A stretch of DNA of 64,000 bases from Amphimedon queenslandica. Taxonomy: Eukaryota; Porifera; Demospongiae; Haplosclerida; Niphatidae. The position numbers and the translations under genes are program-made. The notes under the pieces are model-generated. The model made no database searches. It saw only the letters and a list, made by a program, of their open reading frames with translations, and was not told the DNA's origin. Within the stretch, counting starts at the first letter, position 1, and each line of letters opens with the position of its first letter. The stretch spans positions 86,157-150,156 of the forward strand of contig NW_003546325.1 in assembly GCF_000090795.2 (NCBI RefSeq). Direction: 5' to 3'. Shown here piece after piece: positions 55,701-61,700 of this stretch.

Positions 55701-58700
55701 GAAGAGAGAGTTGAATCAGAGAGAGTGTGTGTTGCAGTGGGATCACTAGTACCAGTCTCAGACACTAGCACTAGATCAGTCATTACAAAGCTAGTAAGAT
55801 TAACGGATTCACTGAAGCTCAATGTCAATTCGCCAGAATTAAGATTGAGTGTAGCTGATAGTAGCCTCGGCCTGTCAGTGTCTTCTAAAAAGTTATTAAC
55901 TTGCAAGGCAAGCCTTGGCCTTATTTCAGACACATAATTGCCAGACATGTCTCGTATAGCATCAGATGTTATGGAGAGGAACGTGTTAGAGGATGTCTCC
56001 ATTATACCATTGAGAGCTTGAATGCTGTTCCTGTCTTCCCTAGTCATGAAGAATCTAATGATCTTCCCATCAGTACTGTTAAGGGTACCACTTGATAGTG
56101 TGTACTCAACTGTAGGGAAGAGAGCTGCCATGTTTTGTACAGTAAATTGTCTGGTATCCAGGGTCTCTGCATCAACGATTTCATCAAATGTTAGTGTGAA
56201 GAGACTAGCATTGATATTTAGCTCAAAATTGAGTAGTCTAGGACTGGTAGTATCAGCAATGAAGGTAGTTGCAACAACAGCATTATCAGACTCTAGCTCT
56301 TCAGCACAGTTATTGGCAATGTCACAGACTATTAGGGACTCGTGGTATATGTACGTGTTGTTGGAACGGGTAGCAAAATCAAGATCAAGCTTAATAGTGT
56401 CAACAGTATCAACACTGAGACTAACTGATATCACATTAGACTCTGCAGTAGCTGATGGGGTGGCTTGATCAAGTCTAATAGCATTGAGTGAAGAGTTACT
56501 CTCAGACAGGAAGAGCTTTGATACATTGAATGAGCTAAACTGTACAGGATTATCAAATGTAATGGTAATCTCTCCTTGGTCAAGATCAAAAGTGTAAGTG
56601 CTAACAAAAGGAGGCAATAGATCAGCTCTGTAGTTAGTAGTACCAAATACTACAGGAGCTATTGGTGTACTGGATGTATCCTGTATAGCACCAGCAGTGA
56701 CATTGAGGAATGTAGAACTAGCAGTAGTAGCCAGTCCTTGTGTGTTCCTGATATTCCTTAATACAGAATCAGTCACAGTAATAGTAACTGTAGTAGAGAG
56801 AGCAGTTGATTTAGAACCATCCAGTGTGACTAATGATGGTGGTGATTGGTTATTACTGAGACTAAGAGAGGTAACTGTCAGTGTAGAGGGATCAACTGTC
56901 TCATTGAATGTTAGTATCAGTTGCATTGGTTCCTCTATGAGTACAATCTCAAATCCAATCAGAGAAGGTGGATTAGTATCTGGTATAAAACTTTCTGGTC
57001 CAATAGCACTGCTGTTAGATATACCACTGAGCAGGTTATTATTCACATCCTTAGTAGAGTTATCCCTAATAGAGAGGAATACAGTTGTATTGGATACAGC
57101 AAGTGTAGGTGTAGCTTTAATGAGATTTAATGTACTGCCCAGTATTGTGATGGGTATGATATCTTCCAGTCCAGTAGCACCAACAATGCTACCAGTTAGA
57201 TTGACACTAGTGGTTGGTGGTGTTATGCTACTGAGGAGGAAGATAGATGATAGATCAAGTAGTTCAGTGTCAATGCTTTCACTGAATGTCAGTGTGATTA
57301 TGCCAGTGTTCATATCAAGTGTATAGGAATCAAGTGTTGGTCTAATCATGTCACCTTCATAATAGTCGACCTGTATAGCATCAGTAACTGGTATAGCCTT
57401 CACAGCATTACCAGCAGTGTCATTGACTGCTGATGAACTAAATGCCAAGAACGTGTTGCCTTTAGCAGTAACAAATCCAGCAGTCTCCTTGATGATATTG
57501 AGATCATCAGAAGAGATAGTGAAGTTAATGACAGGGCCTATTGTCTGTGTGAATGTCCCTCCTGTGAGGTCAAGCTCATCCACAGCAAAAGCTGTTGAGC
57601 TCTGGATTGTAAAACTGTTAGTATTAAAGGTAGCTGGATTGACAGTCTCTGAGAAACTGAGAACAAGGAGACCATTTGAGAGGTAAAAATCAAAAGATAC
57701 TAGTTCAGGATCAGTGGTGTCTTGAATGAAATCTGTAGCTCGAAGGTTATTGGCAGGCAGAGCCTCATTGCCACTGTTATCAGACACAGCTCCAGCATTA
57801 TGTGAAATAAAGGTTGTTCCTTGAGAGACACCTAAATCAAAGTTGGCTTTGATATTATTGAGATCACTTAAAACAATCCTGAAATCAAACACATTCCCAG
57901 ATGTAGTGGTAGTTGTCCCATTAGTGAATCGAACCTGAGTAGCATCACTAGCTGCAGAGCTCCTTATAAAAAACTCATCAAACTGTAGACTGCTAGCATT
58001 GATTGACTCAGAGAATGTGAGAAAGAGTATACCTTCATCAAGATCAAACACGTAAGACTCAATACTAGGACCAACAATATCAGGCACAAAGTCGGCTGCT
58101 TGCTGTGCATCATTCTCAGAAATAGCAATAACATCATTGCCTGCCACATCTTCAGCCATTGTAGATGGGAAAGAGATATAACTATCATTGACACTAGTAC
58201 CTAGGGACTCACGATCCTTGATGTTATTAAGATCAGTGAGTAGGAGTGAGAGATTGATTATATTAGATGGTGCACCACTGAGACCACCTTTAGCTCCAGT
58301 TAGAGTATAATCATTTTCAGGATCTGCACTGATGTTGCTTTGTAGCTTTATCTGATTGGCATTGAAAGTGACAGGATCAACTGATTCGCTGAATGTGAGT
58401 TGAAGTTGTCCCAGCCCCAAATCAAAGACAAAGCTCTGTAGTTGAGGCCTGGTAGAATCAGGAGTGAAACTATCAACTAGTACAGCCTGAGTGACAGTGC
58501 TACCAACAATCTCAACATCAGCAACATCAGTGATAGCATTCTGCTGTATCACTAGGTATGTGGTGTTTCTCCTAGTGGCTAGATTCCTTCTAGCTTTGAT
58601 AGCATTCAAATCAGTTGAACTGAGGTTTAATAGTATCTCATACCCATTCTCTGTAGTAGGAGAGCCACCAGTTAGTTCATATATCTGATATTGACTGGGA

Positions 58701-61700
58701 TCATCCATTGATGATTGATGTGATTGCAGTGAAAGTCTTGTTGGTTCAAATGAACTACCTTTCATGATGTCATCAAAAGATAGAACAAGTTGGCCATTAT
58801 CCACATCGAGAGAGAAGAAAACAATTTGAGCTCTTGTAGAATCAGAAACATATGTAGACACTTGCCTAGCATTACTACTGTTGAAACCAACCACTGGATT
58901 ACCAGATACATCAGTAATGGCTTCATCCTCAATGTACAAGAAACTGTCTGATGTTTGGGTACCTAAGTTAGTATCTAGTTTCAAGTCGCGTAGCTCTGTA
59001 TCACTGAGTGTTATTTCAATGGTCAGTTTATCAGCAGTGGTATAAACAACTGTACTATCAGTGAGGGTAAGGTTAGTCCCTCCTCCTGACTGGGACTGGA
59101 GGTGAAACAAACTCCCATTGAATGAATCAGTATCAACAGGCTCATTGAATGAGACTTGCAATGTACCTGTGTTTAAATCAAGTTGGATAAATTGTGCAAA
59201 CTGTGGAGGAGTCTCATCCCCTCTGACATCAGTAGCTACTAATGGGTTGTTCTGTGGGATGGGTGATACTGGGTTACCAATGATACCACCATTATCTATT
59301 GCTGATGTATCACGCACAAGAGCTGATGTAATAGAAAAGAAAGTGTTGGTAGTATCTGTACCAAGGTCCTCTATTGCTTTAATGTCCCTCAAGTCTGCAG
59401 GACTAATCCTAATATCCATCATTGTAGACAAAACCTCATTCACAACATCACCACTAACAATAGTGTGAGTTATAGAGCTACTGGGACCAGCAATTAGAGT
59501 AATGGCTTTAGCATCAACCTGCCTACCATCAACTGGTTCATCAAAGGTGAGGTTAAGTATACCACTATCAAGATCAAGAGTGACATTGGTTAGTTCTGGT
59601 GCAGTTGTATCTTGAATGAATGTTTCCACTTGACCAGCTAAGGGTGCAATTGGTTGTAGCATTAGCGCGGTTATATCATTGCCTAACATGTCACGCAAAA
59701 AGCTATTAGTGAATTGAATGTGACAGAGAATATCACGTGTACACAATGAAGGCTCTGCTTTGATGGAGTTAAGGTCTGTAGTACTAAGAGTTAGGTTTAG
59801 TGTGTTAGAGTTACCACTAGTCACTGTACCACCAGTCAGTGAGACAGTTGCAGTGACTGAGTCACTTGAGAAATAATCAGAGAAATTAAGCTGAGTGACA
59901 TTGATTGATGACACTCTAATGGTCTCGTTAAAGACTAGGGTAAGCATACCATTGTTGAGGTTAAAGGTAGAGACTTCTGTCAGACTAGGAGAATTAGTAT
60001 CTGGTGTATATACATCAACTGATCTTGAGGTTGAACTAGAAATAGATTCAACTGTATTGCCTGAAGTATCACTGATTAGACTAGTACTGAAGAATATGTA
60101 ACAGGTCGTGTTGGCATTACAGACTTCTGTTCTCTTAACATTATTCAACTGGTCATTAGGTAACAAGAGCTCTACATCTCTATATGAGTTTACAGCAAAA
60201 GATGGGGTGATGCCAGTGAATGATAGTTGCTGAACACCAGCTAGGCCTTGTACAGAGAGCATGGTGTTTGTCAAGATGAGTTGGTTCAGAGAAAATGAGC
60301 TCAGATCAACAGCTTCATCAAAGTGTAGAGTCAACAGGCCGGTATCAAGATCAAAATCAAAGTTAGAGAGAGTAGGATCAGTTGTATCAGGAATAATGTT
60401 AGCAGCCTTAACGACAACAGCCCTTGCTCTGTTATCAACAGTGTCTTCAATAGCACCCTCAGTAACATTGATGTAGGTATTATTGACACTATTAGCAAAG
60501 GGAGCTTGCTTTATAGAGTCAAGATCAGGTCCAGAGAGTGTGATATCAAATGAGACACTAGCACTAGTAGGATGAGTGCCAGTGGTGAGGGGGACAGGAG
60601 TGACTAGTAGAGTAGTGTCATTCTGGAAAGAGAGACGACTGAAGACAAATGTAGTTGGATCAACAGTCTCACTGAAAGTAACAGATAACTGGCCATTGTT
60701 CAAATCAAGGACAAACGAAGTCAGACTAGGTCCAGTGGTATCAGGAACCACCTCTTGGGCCTGGACTGCTTCAGTGCTTGGGATAGTACGTACTGGGAAT
60801 TCAAAGAAGTCTTGCAAAGCAGTGCTCTTAACAGAGAGGAATGTATTGTTCCTCTGAATAGCTAATCCACTAATTGCCTTGATCTTGTTAATATCGGACG
60901 GATGAATGTCTATCCGAATATCAAATCCACTACTGCCACTAGGGCTGCTCTGAGAAGTTAGAGTGAATGAAGAGCCACCAGTTGATGAGCTTTGAAGAGT
61001 AAAAGCAGTGACTAGTACAGTCTCAATATTAACTGGTTCAGTGAATGTAAGGAGCAGGGCATTGAGACTGTAGTCAAGAGTAAAGTTGGACAACTCAGGA
61101 CGAGTGGTATCAGTAATGAAGAATCCAACACCATACTGAGTGTCATTGATGGGATTACCTGATGTATCATTAGCAGAAGTATTAGTGAAATAAAGGAATG
61201 TGTCATCTTTCTCTGTTGCTACTTCAGGATCAAACACAAGTCTCTCAAGATCTTCATTGGCTATCTTTATATCAAAATTAGCAGCATTACCAGTGGCAAC
61301 ACTATTAGCCAGAGAAATAGAGGAGGTGGAGGAATTATGATCATCAGTATTCTCTATCAAGAACTGGTTGAGCCGAAGAGTGCTAGCATCAATTGTCTCA
61401 GAAAAGTTAAGTATGAGTCTACCAGTATTCATGTCAACAGTGTATTGCAGTAGTCTGGGACGAGTCTCATCATTCACTACTGACTCTGCCTGCCTACCAG
61501 TCACAGGATTGACTGGTCTACCAGCTGTATCTTTCACAAAGCCACTGGTGAATGATATGAATGTATTACTAACTGATGTACCCAATGATGAGGTTGATTT
61601 GATGTTATTAAGATCGTTAGAGTTGAGCTCAACTGATACAATGGCACTGGGTGTGTTGGGAGTATCACCACCAGTTAGTGTGACAGTGTTTGATGGTGAT

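Noticed and set aside
56697-57326. Plus-strand open frame of 209 codons
   Set aside because: Antisense shadow of the register 19 to 21 domains of unit 0; no independent codon signature or conserved motif.
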